Positions 33,751-44,467 of a DNA stretch of 64,000 nucleotides are shown here, one piece after another. A program made the translations under genes and the position numbers. Source of the DNA: Lenzites betulinus (lineage: Eukaryota; Basidiomycota; Agaricomycetes; Polyporales; Polyporaceae); the NCBI GenBank assembly GCA_022264855.1, contig JABYQU010000047.1:248001-312000 (forward strand), written 5' to 3'. The notes under the pieces are model-generated. The model was not told the DNA's origin and did no database searches. It saw only the letters and a program-made list of their open reading frames with translations. How positions within the stretch are numbered: the stretch's first letter is position 1; each line of letters starts with the position of its first letter.

Positions 33751-35173
33751 CTATGATTCATTGTACGACGGCGGAAGCGTTGACGGTACGTCGCTCAGCA
33801 ACTCGCTGCTCCGCAGGCCCTCCCGGGAAATCTCCGCGAGTCTCGGGTTTCTCTTCGTACTGGCACCCCGGCGGCCTCCCCAGGCGAAGTTACCGCCAGG
33901 CGGCGACGGGCGGCAGGCCGCAAGGATGGTACGCCTATCTTGGGGTGCATCCGTCCCGAGGGGAATCGACGTGCTGTCGCCTTGGACAGCGAGGGCTGTG
34001 TCGAAGTCGCTTGAGATCAACGAGTGGGTACTGTAGCTGGAGAGAGACGATGAGGATCTGCTGCTTCTACCCGTCCCTTCGTAACCGGGAGAGGCGGAGT
34101 GCGTCGATTCCACACGACAGGTGGGCAGCGAGCTAGGGGCGCCTTTACGAGGCGGGCGTGTTGGTTGTGCAGGCCATAAGAGAGTACTTCCATCTGGTAC
34201 ACCACGGTGCTTCGATTCAGAGACGACGATAATCGATATAAGAGAGAGGCGGCTTACCTCTTCCGAGCCGGCGACGGCGCCAAACTAGCGCCGACACAAC
34301 GAAGGCAACAAAAATCACAGCGCCCGCGATTGCAATGCCGACGATAGCACCAGTTTTGAGCGCGGATGCAGATGGGGAATTGGTGCGAACGACGGAAGTA
34401 GATGTGGACGCATTCTGAGCTCCTGCATCAATGCTAGCGGCTGCGGTAGAATTCCATCCGCCCGGCGGGGAGGATGCGGTGGCGGGCGTGGGGGGCGCGG
34501 CACTCACATTAGTGAAGCCCGGCAATGAGATCGACATGATGTCCGAGGGCGCCGTGGTGCTGTGAGAGTCGCCCGTGGTTGCCCCGGAAGGAGGTGGAGT
34601 GTTGAGACGTAGCCCACTGGTTACCCCGGTCGCCGCGGCAGCAGACGTGATTGGATTGACTGAGATGTTGGCCAAAAGGGACGTTGTTCGGACTCCAGAA
34701 AGCGACGAAGTGGTGACGACTGGCACGGTGAGAGGACTCGGAGATGGGAAAGCGGATTTGTTTAAGTTGCCAGTAGTCGGTTTCCCTACGCAGCTGCCAC
34801 TCTGACCAGCACCAACGACGAAGGGCGAGCTCTGGGCATTGTCACCTGTCGTGAGGTCGGTAAGGACCAAGAAAAGGGAAGCCCCAGCGGGCTGGCTCGC
34901 GATCCACGAAAAAGTGTCGCCAGTGAGGTTCGTAAACCCTTGGATGTTGTCCGGGGTCGGGTCGGGCGGGACGATGGCTAGATAGTACGGGCCGACGCCC
35001 CCTTTCCACCGAATAACCGTCGAGGAGCACTGGACAACCTTGACTGGGGTTTGAACGGACAGCCCCTGTGCATACACAAGGGAAATATAGCAGGAGAAGA
35101 CGATGCACTGAAGGAATGGTGCGATTCTCATAGGAGAACGAAGGATATGTGTCTTCATGTTGTTTTCCCTCAT
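33751..35173 (-). CDS. Single-pass membrane protein, WxGGxxPY ectodomain, PPSY tail
   Basis: Exons 35173-34258 and 34193-33751 with a 64-nt phase-1 intron (GTAAGC...ACCAG); 452 residues. A signal peptide (LQCIVFSCYISLVYAQ) precedes the ectodomain: VQTPVKVVQCSSTVIRWKGG, VGPYYLAIVPP, FTNLTGDTFSWIASQPAG, LFLVLTDLTTGDNAQSSPF, GQSGSCVG. WKGGVGPY lies at 34985-35008. A Ser/Thr/Pro stalk, the TM segment (GAIVGIAIAGAVIFVAFVVSALVW) and RRRRLGRG follow. The tail is Ser-rich and ends SDVPSTLPPSYNES, with PPxY at 33763-33774. The domain order is the same as in the gene at 15432-16908. Function unknown; receptor-like surface protein inferred. Confidence 0.83.
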
Positions 35174-36115
35174 CCGTAAATGAGATCGAGTAACCCCGCG
35201 AGCGACAAGGCTTCGATATGCGGCGAGGCGCGGTTGCTACAAAGGAACGTTAACTTGGAGTTGCGATGCATATCATAAGCCAACGTCACCTTCAGACCTC
35301 CACAATCCTGTCGAATCGGCGCTGAATGTCAAGGGGTCGCTTGCTGTCGTCGTGGACGTGGTCGTTCGAAGCCAACCAGGGATATTGAGCAATACTCGCA
35401 GGTACGAGAGGAACGGCGTGAAAGCATCCCCTGAGTTGAGAGGTCAGGCGGGTGTGTAACAACCATCTGGATGTCCAACACTTGAATGAGTCTTTCCTCG
35501 CGAACAACAGAGCTGATTGTGCAGTTCAAGTAGGAGCTGTGGCCCATGGCGACGTGCAGCGGGCCCACAAAGAAGATATGATGAGTCCCAGAACGTCGAT
35601 TAGGGGAAGAAGATCTAGGGTTTGAACTTTGAACGTGAACGTTGAACACTGGAGGGCGCGACGAACAGCTCAGATGGGCTCACCTGCCGAGTAGTGACAA
35701 CGACACATGCAAAGCACAATTAAGAAGCTGTGAAGAATCCGATGCATATTGACGATCAATATCACGTTGAGTGATGCGATACATCTGTGCCTTTGAAAAC
35801 GTTATTAGGGTGCCATGGCGAAGGTCTAGTGTTCGCACTAGGAGAGTGTAGTGTTGAAAGTCACTGTCAGCCTGTGATCGGGCGCTAGCATCAGTAAGTT
35901 CAACTACGACATCAAGTACCAGTTGTTAAAGTCGAGTATATGTCACAGCATGTATTCGTAACATAGCGCTCATGGCGTTGCCAAGGACCCAGTTGGTCGT
36001 CAGGTATTATGCGTTTATGTCTAAAGGAGCCCTTTCGATGAGGTTCAGAATCGGGGGTTTGGTCGGTGTCATGCTTACGGTAGTTCCAGACGGCGCCAGG
36101 CATCCGTGATGATCC
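35174..36115. other. Intergenic, no gene seen
   Basis: About 940 bases between two same-strand paralogous membrane-protein genes. Only short frames; presumably the promoter of the upstream-lying 33751-35173 gene. Confidence 0.4.
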
Positions 36116-36982
36116 TTAAAAAGGGCTCCTGAGAGGTTCTCCCGGTGCATTGACAGTCGCAGGGCGCCGTGGCCCGATGCCCCCTGCAGCCTCGCCCGGC
36201 TTCTTCAACGTTGGGGAAGGAGGAGCCGGGAACCCCGTAATGCTGTTCTCCATTTGTGCACCCGCGCCACTGAATGCGTATTTTCCGGGCGACGGCATGT
36301 CCGCCATGGGCTGCCAGTCTATACCTGATGGCGAAGCTGCGTGAGATCCAGAATGCTAGGTTTCCTACGGTGGAGTAAACACACCGGATCGTGTGGCCCT
36401 ATGACGCCTGCGGGCGGCACGCAGTCGCTTGTTCTTGATCCGCATGGCGAGAAACGCAAACACGAGCGCCGCTGCCAGGGATCCGACCACAATCCCCGCG
36501 ATGGCGCCCCCGCTCAGGCCGTTTCCTGTGGACGAGTCGAGCTCGGTAGTGGGCGGTGCTGAAGAAGATGTAGCATCGGATGGAAGTTGGGAACTGGTCG
36601 ACGTCGACTGGGCGCCCAAGCAAGCCAGGCTGTCGCTTCCGGCGACGATGAAGGCGTTTGTGTGAGAGAACGCTCCTGCGCTGTCGTTGAGCGTGAGCAC
36701 TACCAGGCTTTCCGGGGTGACCATCGGGGTCCATAGGAATGACTGTCCGGAGAGGTTGAAGAAGAGCTGTATATGGTCGACAGGCGAAAGGATAGTGGGT
36801 ACGACCACGAGAGTATATGGCGCAACGCCCCCAGTCCATACGACGACGGTGGCGACACATGCCGAGACCATGGATGGCGTCTGGATGGTCAAGTTCTGCG
36901 ATTGAGCATTTGTTAGCCCTCCCGCCAAGGAGATGGCCAAGAAGCTTGATATCAGGAGGTACGGATACGGTACACGCATCAT
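36116..36982 (-). CDS. Short single-pass membrane protein with WxGGxxPY ectodomain
   Basis: Exons 36982-36385 and 36324-36116 joined over a 60-nt phase-1 intron (GTGTGT donor, CATCAG acceptor); 268 residues. A signal peptide (YPYLLISSFLAISLAGGLTNAQ) precedes the ectodomain LTIQTPSMVSACVATVVVWTGG, VAPYTLVVVPT, FFNLSGQSFLWTPMVTPES, LVVLTLNDSAGAFSHTNAFI, SDSLACLG. The WTGGVAPY block is at 36815-36838. The stalk is short; the TM segment is GAIAGIVVGSLAAALVFAFLAM, then RIKNKRLRAARRRHR. The cytoplasmic tail (GIDWQPMADMPSPGKYAFSG... ending LRSPF) is short and lacks PPxY, unlike its paralogue next door. Without the intron the frame would stop 11 residues past the basic cluster; the spliced second exon has better coding character. 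Confidence 0.78.
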
Positions 36983-39248
36983 AAACTGTGCCCATGTACA
37001 ACGTTTTGTTAGCGTTAATCGAGTCACTCTCCCACATGTTTCTGGACACACCTGTGAACGAAGAACACGACGAAGTCGATGCCAGTGAAGTGTCGGATAG
37101 CAAGGAAGAGACGAGGAACCCGGGGAAGACAAGCCCTGAGCTCAAGGTTTCGCCATATGCCGGAGCTCACACTAAAAGCCGCGGATGTAATGTCGAGTGT
37201 CAAGTGAGCACAATATGCCGTTAACGCTCCAAACGGCCGACGGCACAGATAAAGTCGCGGCGTTCTAATCTACGTCATTTGTTCGCGATATCGCGTGGGA
37301 CATTACACTGGACATCAACCTGAATTTGCCACTGAGAAAAGCTGAAGAAAAGTCCAAATATGATACATGTTTTCTTTATGTTTTCCCCGAGCAAACATGC
37401 AGAAAATGACAATAAAACATTCACTTTTGACTATGTTTGCTACGCATTTTCTGTGGGCGCTTATAATAATGGCCCAGTTTGGTTCTTATATTGATCGCAA
37501 CAGGCCAATCATATCGCCAGGATTCGACCCCACAACAGCCAGTTGCAGGCGGCAGTATATGTTATTAGATGCTCGACATAACCGCTACACTATCGTACAG
37601 TTCTATAATACACTGCAGGAGGTGATCCATGAGGTTATCAAGTCCACTGACCTCCATGTATGCATCCAGGAAGGCCGCTGAGAGACAGGGCCTGTACCCG
37701 CTATGAGAATATCAGCGATCGCACGGGTCAGTGATCAGTAATCAGTGAGTACTTATAGTTAGTAGTTAGCGGTTAGTAGTCAGTATACAATCAGTAGTCA
37801 GTAAAGTCAGTAGTGGTCAGTAGTCACTAACAAAAGGTGCGGATGAGCAGAGGGACTCACGAGTGGGCGCCTTCGAGGATCATGGAAGTAGGACTTCAAG
37901 AAGTGTGTCCGTCACTGGAAGGCCTGCTCCCGTCTTCTTTAGGAGCTCGACATGTAATGCACGTGATTCAATCAAGTTCATTCCGAGTAAACCTCAAGAA
38001 ATTCTGGGTCCCAGCAAACATGCAGAAAAGATGGGGAGAAAGTCGGGCTTTTCTGCACATTTTCTCGTGGCAAATTTAATTTGATTCCCAGTGTTAGTGA
38101 TTGAGCAGATGATCAGGAGCAGCTTGCTACTCACCCTTCACGGCGGGCATTAGACCATTGCAGATAGGCTCAGATGGGTCTAAAAGTTTAGACAAGAGGT
38201 AAACTTTCGGCCGACTTATCGTGTTTTGAGTGAGTTGCAAACGATTTTCATCCAGTGTTCACCTCTTGTTTCGATTTATGAAATGGTTTTGCTCGGTCGG
38301 CAACGAGCCACTTCCTGCCGTGAGTATCACAGTACTGGCGTAGGCAAACAAAAGTTTGATAAGACTGTTCTGAATTCGCCCCGAGTGCTTATGATTAACG
38401 TATGCTTCAAACACTGCTACGAGAGGGGCATCATGTTCAGCTATTCCACAAGGCATTGACCTTGCGTTGATTTCGCGTTTATAGTGCCACTGATGAGGAT
38501 ATGCTGTACATGTCCACATGGTCAGAATACAACTGCGATCTGCTATACGGTAGCTATACGTGCCTTGGATGACAGTACCTTAAATGAAGATGCAAAGAAG
38601 TATCTCGCCTCTGGCGAGATGCTGCCGACGCTGAGCCAGGACCGACTATGCACAGTTCTAGGCTCCATCACGGGATCAGGCCTGCGAGTCGCGACGAACA
38701 ATATTGACAGCACGTCGGACCTGCCCGGTGCACCATAATCGGAGGTCCCTCTCAAAGAGTGTGAACACTCAAATTTTCTCAAATTCTGTGAACGAGTATT
38801 CGCAGGTTCGGTTCAACAATGACGGACCTCATCGGGCGGTAGCCTGATCTTGTGTCGTTGGGAAGTCAAGAGTGTATGCTGATATGTGTGTCGGTTTGCA
38901 GATGACTGAAGAGATCTGGCGGCGTGTAACACTCCTGAGGGAGAGGTGGGGACGGCGGGGGGCCCGTGCGCCGTGCGTCGGTGTCGGACAGTAGTACGGG
39001 GATAAGTTGAAGTTCAAGGATTCTTTTGTTATCGGGCGCCTATAACTCCTGCAGCCGTCGGGCGCATCATAGTCGGGAATTACCACATTGGGCAACACAC
39101 AGGCTGAGAAGGGAAAGCCTCCAGAACAGGCACCAACTACGTCATAATATGTATTGATGCAACCGGGGCCACACCTCGCTGCCTCGCTCTGTTGGGAAGA
39201 GAACATGTGCGTCTTTCTTTCTCCTCGTCTTCCACTCTAGGCCTGGAT
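36983..39248. other. AT-richer gene-poor stretch with simple repeats
   Basis: About 2.3 kb, visibly more AT-rich than its flanks. Contains a GTCAGTA-type repeat (37.73-37.83 kb) and a 17-base direct repeat at 37390-37406 and 38013-38029. A 125-codon minus-strand frame at 38829-39206 has five Cys near its start but no recognised family; I do not call it a gene. Confidence 0.4.
37734..37830. repeat. Degenerate GTCAGTA/TTAGTAG tandem repeat
   Basis: About 100 bases of irregular 6-8-base units around the core TCAGTAGT/TTAGTAGT. Units vary in length, as in a decayed microsatellite. Confidence 0.8.
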
Positions 39249-40601
39249 ATGCTAGTTGCGCGTGCCTTTCCCAGCTGCAAACATCTGGATCAGTTCATCA
39301 CGCGACAGCCTTTGCTCTTCACCCATTTCAAGCAACCACGAGCACGCTCTATAGCTTTAGGGCAGTCGTATGCACCTGCGGCTAGGCGTCGATATGCTGC
39401 GACTGCACAAGAGGTCGAGAACACCAATGTCAGCCATTCTAGGTTTCTCGCAGAGGCATCCCACAAAGACAAATGGAAGGAGGGCACGGCGGAGAAGACT
39501 CCTGGAAACGACGCCCAGGTCACCAACGAGGATTTGGAGTCGATAACAGACGGGAAAGGTGTGTCCAGGAACACACCGAATTCATAACATCGTTTTTAAT
39601 GAATGCCATTCAGGAAAACTCTCGCCGACCTCCTCACATTTATTCAAGCTCATCCTACCTCTCGAGCAACCACGCAAACGGGACCGCGAGTCGACCAAAT
39701 CTTCGCCGGGCAAGCCCCCTCCCCCAACAGTCTTCCTCCTCCATCCCTCCCAGCCCCTCTCGCACGTGAGCCGTCTGATCCTAGCCTCTCTCGCGCCCGA
39801 CACACCCACCGTCTCCTTCCGGAGCGTCACACCGCGCGGCTTCACTATCCAATGGTCCGATTCGACCGACGTCGCAGACTTCATCCGGGATGCCGCGCGC
39901 ACGCGCCAGTTTACCGTATGCCTCACCGCCGCGGACGCGGACGAGCCACACGCGCAGATCCCCGTCGAGGTGCCCTCGTTCGCGGACCGCACGCGCTTCT
40001 TGCGGCGGCGCCTCGGCGCGGTCGAGGACGCCCTCGCGCAGATGGAGGAACTCAAGGGTGCGTGCGACGCGGAGGCGCACCGTGGCGCGCACCGCATGGC
40101 GATGGGCGGGTTCGGCGTGCTCGTCGTGTACTGGGGCGCGGTCGCGCGCCTCACCTTCTGGGACTACGGGTGGGACGTGATGGAGCCCATCACGTACCTC
40201 TCGGGGCTATCGACGGTCATCCTGGGATACATGTGGTGAGTACGGTGTTCATAGTTAGGCGCGTCCGGGGCTCATGCAATGTGTGCGCGAGCAGGTTCCT
40301 TATGAGGGGGAGCGAGGTGTCGTACTCCTCTTTGTTGCACCACTCGGTGTCTGCACGTCGCGAGGCACTGTACAAGTCGCGTGGGCTGGACATAGACCGA
40401 TGGATGGATCTTGTAAGCGAGGCGAAGAGCCTGCGGAAGGAGATCAGCAAGATTGCGGAAGACTACGACGAGCAGCGGTGGAAGGAGAGCGAGGATGAGC
40501 GCGAGGCACGGGAGCACGGACATAGCGAAGAGGCAGACGATGCAAAGGAGGCAGAACGGGAAAATATTGTGTTGGTTAGGGACAAGAAGTCAGACAACTG
40601 A
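39249..40601 (+). CDS. MCU: Mitochondrial calcium uniporter pore subunit
   Basis: Exons 39249-39558, 39614-40235, 40295-40601 (introns 55 and 59 nt), 412 residues. It forms the Ca2+ channel of the inner mitochondrial membrane. The basic, Ser/Arg-rich N terminus (MLVARAFPSCKHLDQFITRQP... ARSIALGQ) looks like a presequence. The N-terminal domain is followed by a coiled coil (RTRFLRRRLGAVEDALAQMEELKG), TM1 (MGGFGVLVVYWGAVARLTF), the selectivity loop WDVMEP (a variant of WDxxEP/DIME), TM2 (ITYLSGLSTVILGYMWFLM) and a C-terminal coiled coil (KSLRKEISKIAEDYDEQRW). No partner gene (MICU or EMRE) is in the window. An overlapping 332-codon frame in the same region is a shadow. A tRNA gene lies 69 bases downstream. 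Confidence 0.93.
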
Positions 40602-40670
40602 AGTTGATCAGGTCTGATAGATACCTGTGCAGGCGTAATTGAAAGTACTGTTTACAGCATTACACTCAAT

Positions 40671-40741
40671 GCATTAATGGGGTAGTGGTAACCTGGGTCG
40701 TTGCCATCGACCCGCCGGGGGTTCGATTCCCCCTTAATGCA
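40671..40741 (+). tRNA. tRNA-Gly (anticodon GCC)
   Basis: A 71-base cloverleaf without intron. The acceptor stem GCATTAA pairs with TTAATGC (discriminator A at 40741), the anticodon stem is GGTCG/CGACC around loop TTGCCAT (GCC), and the T arm is GGGGG-TTCGATT-CCCCC. The D arm fits with GT wobble. CCA is not encoded, as expected in eukaryotes. It reads GGC/GGT glycine codons. Confidence 0.93.
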
Positions 40742-41009
40742 ATACGGTGCGTGCATACGAGTTTTGCCTATTTTTATAGTTCCTGGTCTATGTATATAAT
40801 GCCTTGCAAATATTCAGAGCACCGGCCACGGCCGGTTTTACTAGCTAGTACTTTGCAGCTTGAATTATTTGGGGCAGGTTATACATCATGGTATGCAAGT
40901 ACTCATGGGCCCATTACCGCAACCGACGCCTATTGTCGCATATTTGCGGGCCTCCAAGCTCGTGGAGGCGACCCCGCCATCGACGCGTCAACTCCCGGCA
41001 CCTCCTAGC

Positions 41010-42864
41010 TCAGTTCATCGTAGCATGCGTGAACGGCGTGTTCGCCAGTCCGACACGGCTGTTCTGGGCGTCGAAAACGTAGTAGAACCTCTCGAGGAAG
41101 GCCATACCGTCGATGAAGTCGAGCCCCGAGCCGGCCGGGGAGCCGATGTCGCTGATGACGAGGTAGATGTTCCCGTCCGTGCCCCCAATGGCGGTGTTTA
41201 GCTGTGAGGAAAATAGTAATTAGTCGGTTATAGTGCGTAGACTCGAATCCCGAGGGTGATGTACCGCGCGGGGCCAAATCTGGGCGTTGGGCGTGAACTC
41301 GAACGTGTTCTGGAGCGCGTGGGCAGACCATAGTGAGCAAGACGAGGCTGAGTCGAAGAGTGAGGGGCTTACACCGCCGATATTGAAAAATAGGCTCTTG
41401 AGGTTTGCGAACTGGTCCGGAGTGATCATAAGCAGCCCGGTGGTGGGATCGAGCACACCACCCGTGATGCTTTGGTAAGTAGCGAAAGCGTCTGATGAAC
41501 CCGTTGTAAATACTGGCGCGAGATATATGAGGGTTAAATGAGGAGGAACGAACCGCTCGCGATCAGCAAAAGGGTAGTGCCGGTGTCGGTGATGCCAGCA
41601 GTCATGGGAAGGACGGTCTCTCCTGTAGGTGATCCCAGCGTGATAGACTGGTCGATCCCCACAAACTGGCTTGCAGGGGAGGTTGATGTGATTGGCCTGC
41701 CAGCCGGTCAGTAGAGATGCTCGTCTAAGCACGGAGACGAGACTGACACAAAATTGAGAGGCCCAGTGAACTTGCTGTCATCAATGCCACCGAAGGTCAA
41801 CTCGCCATTCGTATTATCCAAGGTGTCTGTCGGATCGAACGAAATTCCAATGATGTTCTGGGATATCACACCCTGGGTGAACGCGTTGTCGGTGACCGTC
41901 GGGATGCACGCGCTGCCGACCAGGAGAGTCCCTGATGAGCGATATGATTAGCTTGATGTCCTGTCAAGCAGGTGAAACTTGCGAACCGCAGGTAAGATTG
42001 ACGGGTCCTAACCTGTGGAAAGAGAATATAGTGTGTTATTAAGGCAGGTGTGAGGCGTCCGCAATGGTGCTCACCCGATGATGCCGTCGACATCAGTAAA
42101 TCCGCTAGAGAGCAGTGCGGTCCCGATTGATTGGTTCTCAATAACTTGCCCAGATGCAAACGTAAGCCGGTCCGTCACTTCAATACCTAAGACGTCCGTG
42201 GCTATCAGATTGGCCTTCGCATTTCACCGTACGCGGGAATGCACCTGTTACGAATCCAGAGCCATACTCGACCGACTAGCACAGCGTATCAGTTTGTCAT
42301 ACCTACATAGTCAAAAGAAAGGCAAACACATACAACGAGGTTCTGCGGCAAGCTAGTAGACAACGACGGGACGAACGGATTGTCGAGCGGTCGCGCGCCG
42401 ACCCACGTATTGGAGCTTCCTGTGTCAATGAGAAGATCGACTATACATGCCCCCGGACGTAAGCCTCCTCTCCCATCCTAAATCACGAAGCACGATACTT
42501 ACATGATTTTCCCGGGTTCCCGATGGTAACCTGCTCAGGTGATATAGGCACTTGAAAAGTATGCATGACTTCCAAGTGTGCCACTCACGGTGGTCACGTA
42601 GTCAACGGCCTGATTCGTAGCGGGCGCATTGACTGTCGAACCCTGCTGGAACAGATTCGGCGCCGCCCGAGTGCCCGTTCTGAACGCCTTCGCGCGCGCA
42701 CGGTCGATCTCCAGGAGCTTCGATGCGCCCGTCACGTTGAGCCGCCGTGCGAACGGCAGCGTCACCAGGGAGGCGTCGGTTCGGACGTACAGCGCACCCG
42801 TGGGGGGGACGACGGACAGTAGAGCGAGGACGACCGAGGCAAGGAGGCGCAGCGCTGCGAGCAT
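41010..42864 (-). CDS. Polyporopepsin-like A1 aspartic protease
   Basis: Eleven exons: 42864-42589, 42531-42504, 42440-42334, 42275-42245, 42186-42075, 42012-41987, 41931-41748, 41696-41554, 41491-41373, 41309-41265, 41201-41010; 420 residues, all phases consistent. It is a secreted acid endopeptidase: signal peptide (LRLLASVVLALLSVVPPTGA), propeptide with VTLPFARRLNVTGASKLLEIDRARAKAF, catalytic LLIDTGSSNTWVGA and ITDTGTTLLLIASG, VEYGSGFVTG, and C terminus GLANTPFTHATMN. One small 28-nt exon encodes VTIGNPGKS. First of three same-strand copies to 49 kb; the exon pattern is nearly identical to the other two, so they arose by tandem duplication. Likely role is extracellular protein digestion during wood or litter growth. 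Confidence 0.93.
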
Positions 42865-44467
42865 TGCGAGGAAATATCGCTGGATGAATGCCGGGTGGGA
42901 AGGAAGACGGAGTTACTCCCGTGAACGAGGGTAGTGCGGCGGAAGGGGCCTCGAGCACGTTCATATACCCCCTCGCGGACTCCCTGTGGGACGTCGCGGA
43001 GTAATCGGAAGTAGCAGAGCTCGCTTGCGCGACGACGCACGGCAGCTGCGCACACGGCCGCCTGCCTAGCAGGCTCTCGGGGGCAAAGCATAATAGCACA
43101 TCGACGCAAGGCTCGCGGGCAGAGCCTGCATCGGCGCGCAATCCTACTGGTGCGCGGGGAGGGGTGTCGCGCGTTCCTGAGCCGGCGCGGCGGCTGTTCT
43201 CATGCGCGAGCCGTTGCAGGCAAAACGTACAACCTGAAACGGTCAGTTCAGGATCGCTTGTGTGATGTGCGTCCCACAGGTCGGTTCCGCGAGGGTATCG
43301 CGAAGTTCAGAACGAAGGTCGGTAGAAGGTCGTTAACCGCATGGGCGATGTGACGTCATACTCGCATGAGCGTGTCTGAGTGCCCGAGCTGCCTAGGAAG
43401 GGCTAACGCAGGTTAGAATGACGTTCGACAGTGGGTTATGTACTTACATTGCAGCCGCGCTGACGTTGGTCAAAGGAGCTTCCGGCATTATGACCTAGCG
43501 ATACATGGGCTCGGGACTTGTGCGTGGTATGACGCAGTGCGTGTTCTCAGGACTGCTGATAGCAAAGCAAGTCCGATGTGCCTAGCGCATCGAAGTCTTG
43601 CGGGCATCATTTTTCCCGTGTCCAATATAGTTGTGAGAATACATACCGTCAGAGGAGTGAGCGCGCGTGAGTCGTCTTCAAGTCGCTTGCAGTGCTTAGC
43701 CGGCCGGGTTGGCGGATATAACTCGCAATAATAATTTGCTGCGGTGCTGGGAATATATGCGAAGGCATCGGCAAGGATCTCACAGCATATGCCAGGCACA
43801 GCAGTCAGGTTCTTCAACGTTCGAACCGTGCGCTAGAATTGCAGGCGTCGCCAGCGCGAATCGCTCATGGAGATCGCCCGGCGGCGTGTAGAAAGCGACC
43901 GCTGTATGGCGCAGTGTACAATATGATACACCATGTGAGACAGTCACACATCCACGCATTGTATCTTGAGAGTCTGAGAAATGAAACTTTGAAGAGGGAC
44001 CACGACTTCGAAAATTGGGACTTACAGATCGTTGTGCGTGCGTCAAGTTCCGCTGTGTATTTCACATGCATAGAGTATATGTACTGCATACGGACATACG
44101 TTGTTCATTCGCGCCAACCTGACGATGTTTTATCAGTGTTGAGATTGGGTTGGAGTGGGCGTCGGCGGAGACGCGTTGAACGCAGGCGCCGAATCATTGA
44201 TATTGCCGGCATTCTCCGAGTACAGTAGCACTGCCACCACTAGTCCTGGCAGCGACTGCTTCAACTTGACACTACCAGTGGCCAACAGCCTCCTACCTTC
44301 CTGCTAATTCTTCTAGAGCATGAAGCACTGGCGTCGCATATCAATGTCACTTGTACAAGACAACGTATCAATGGGCTGTACATCAATTGGAAGCGCTGGT
44401 CTATTCGACTAGGGTCGAACTCGAGGTAACCGTACTGGCAATACTGGGTCGATTATTGCTGACAGGT
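42865..44467. other. Spacer between aspartic protease genes
   Basis: About 1.6 kb with no supportable gene and no visible protease remnant. The first few hundred bases (minus orientation) are the promoter of the protease ending at 41010. Confidence 0.4.

Noticed and set aside
36399..37145. 248-codon frame overlapping the 36.1-37.0 kb membrane protein
   Set aside because: Arg/His-rich alternate frame; the other frame has signal peptide, ectodomain and TM.
37734..37830. CRISPR-like array
   Set aside because: Units are irregular 6-8 bases with no spacers; eukaryotic microsatellite.
38829..39206. Cys-containing 125-codon minus frame as a small secreted protein
   Set aside because: No signal peptide, Cys only near the start, no recognised spacing; too weak to call.
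39603..40601. 332-codon plus frame overlapping the uniporter
   Set aside because: Arg/His-rich, no domain. The uniporter frame explains the first two thirds; the last third is the real third exon of MCU reached by splicing.
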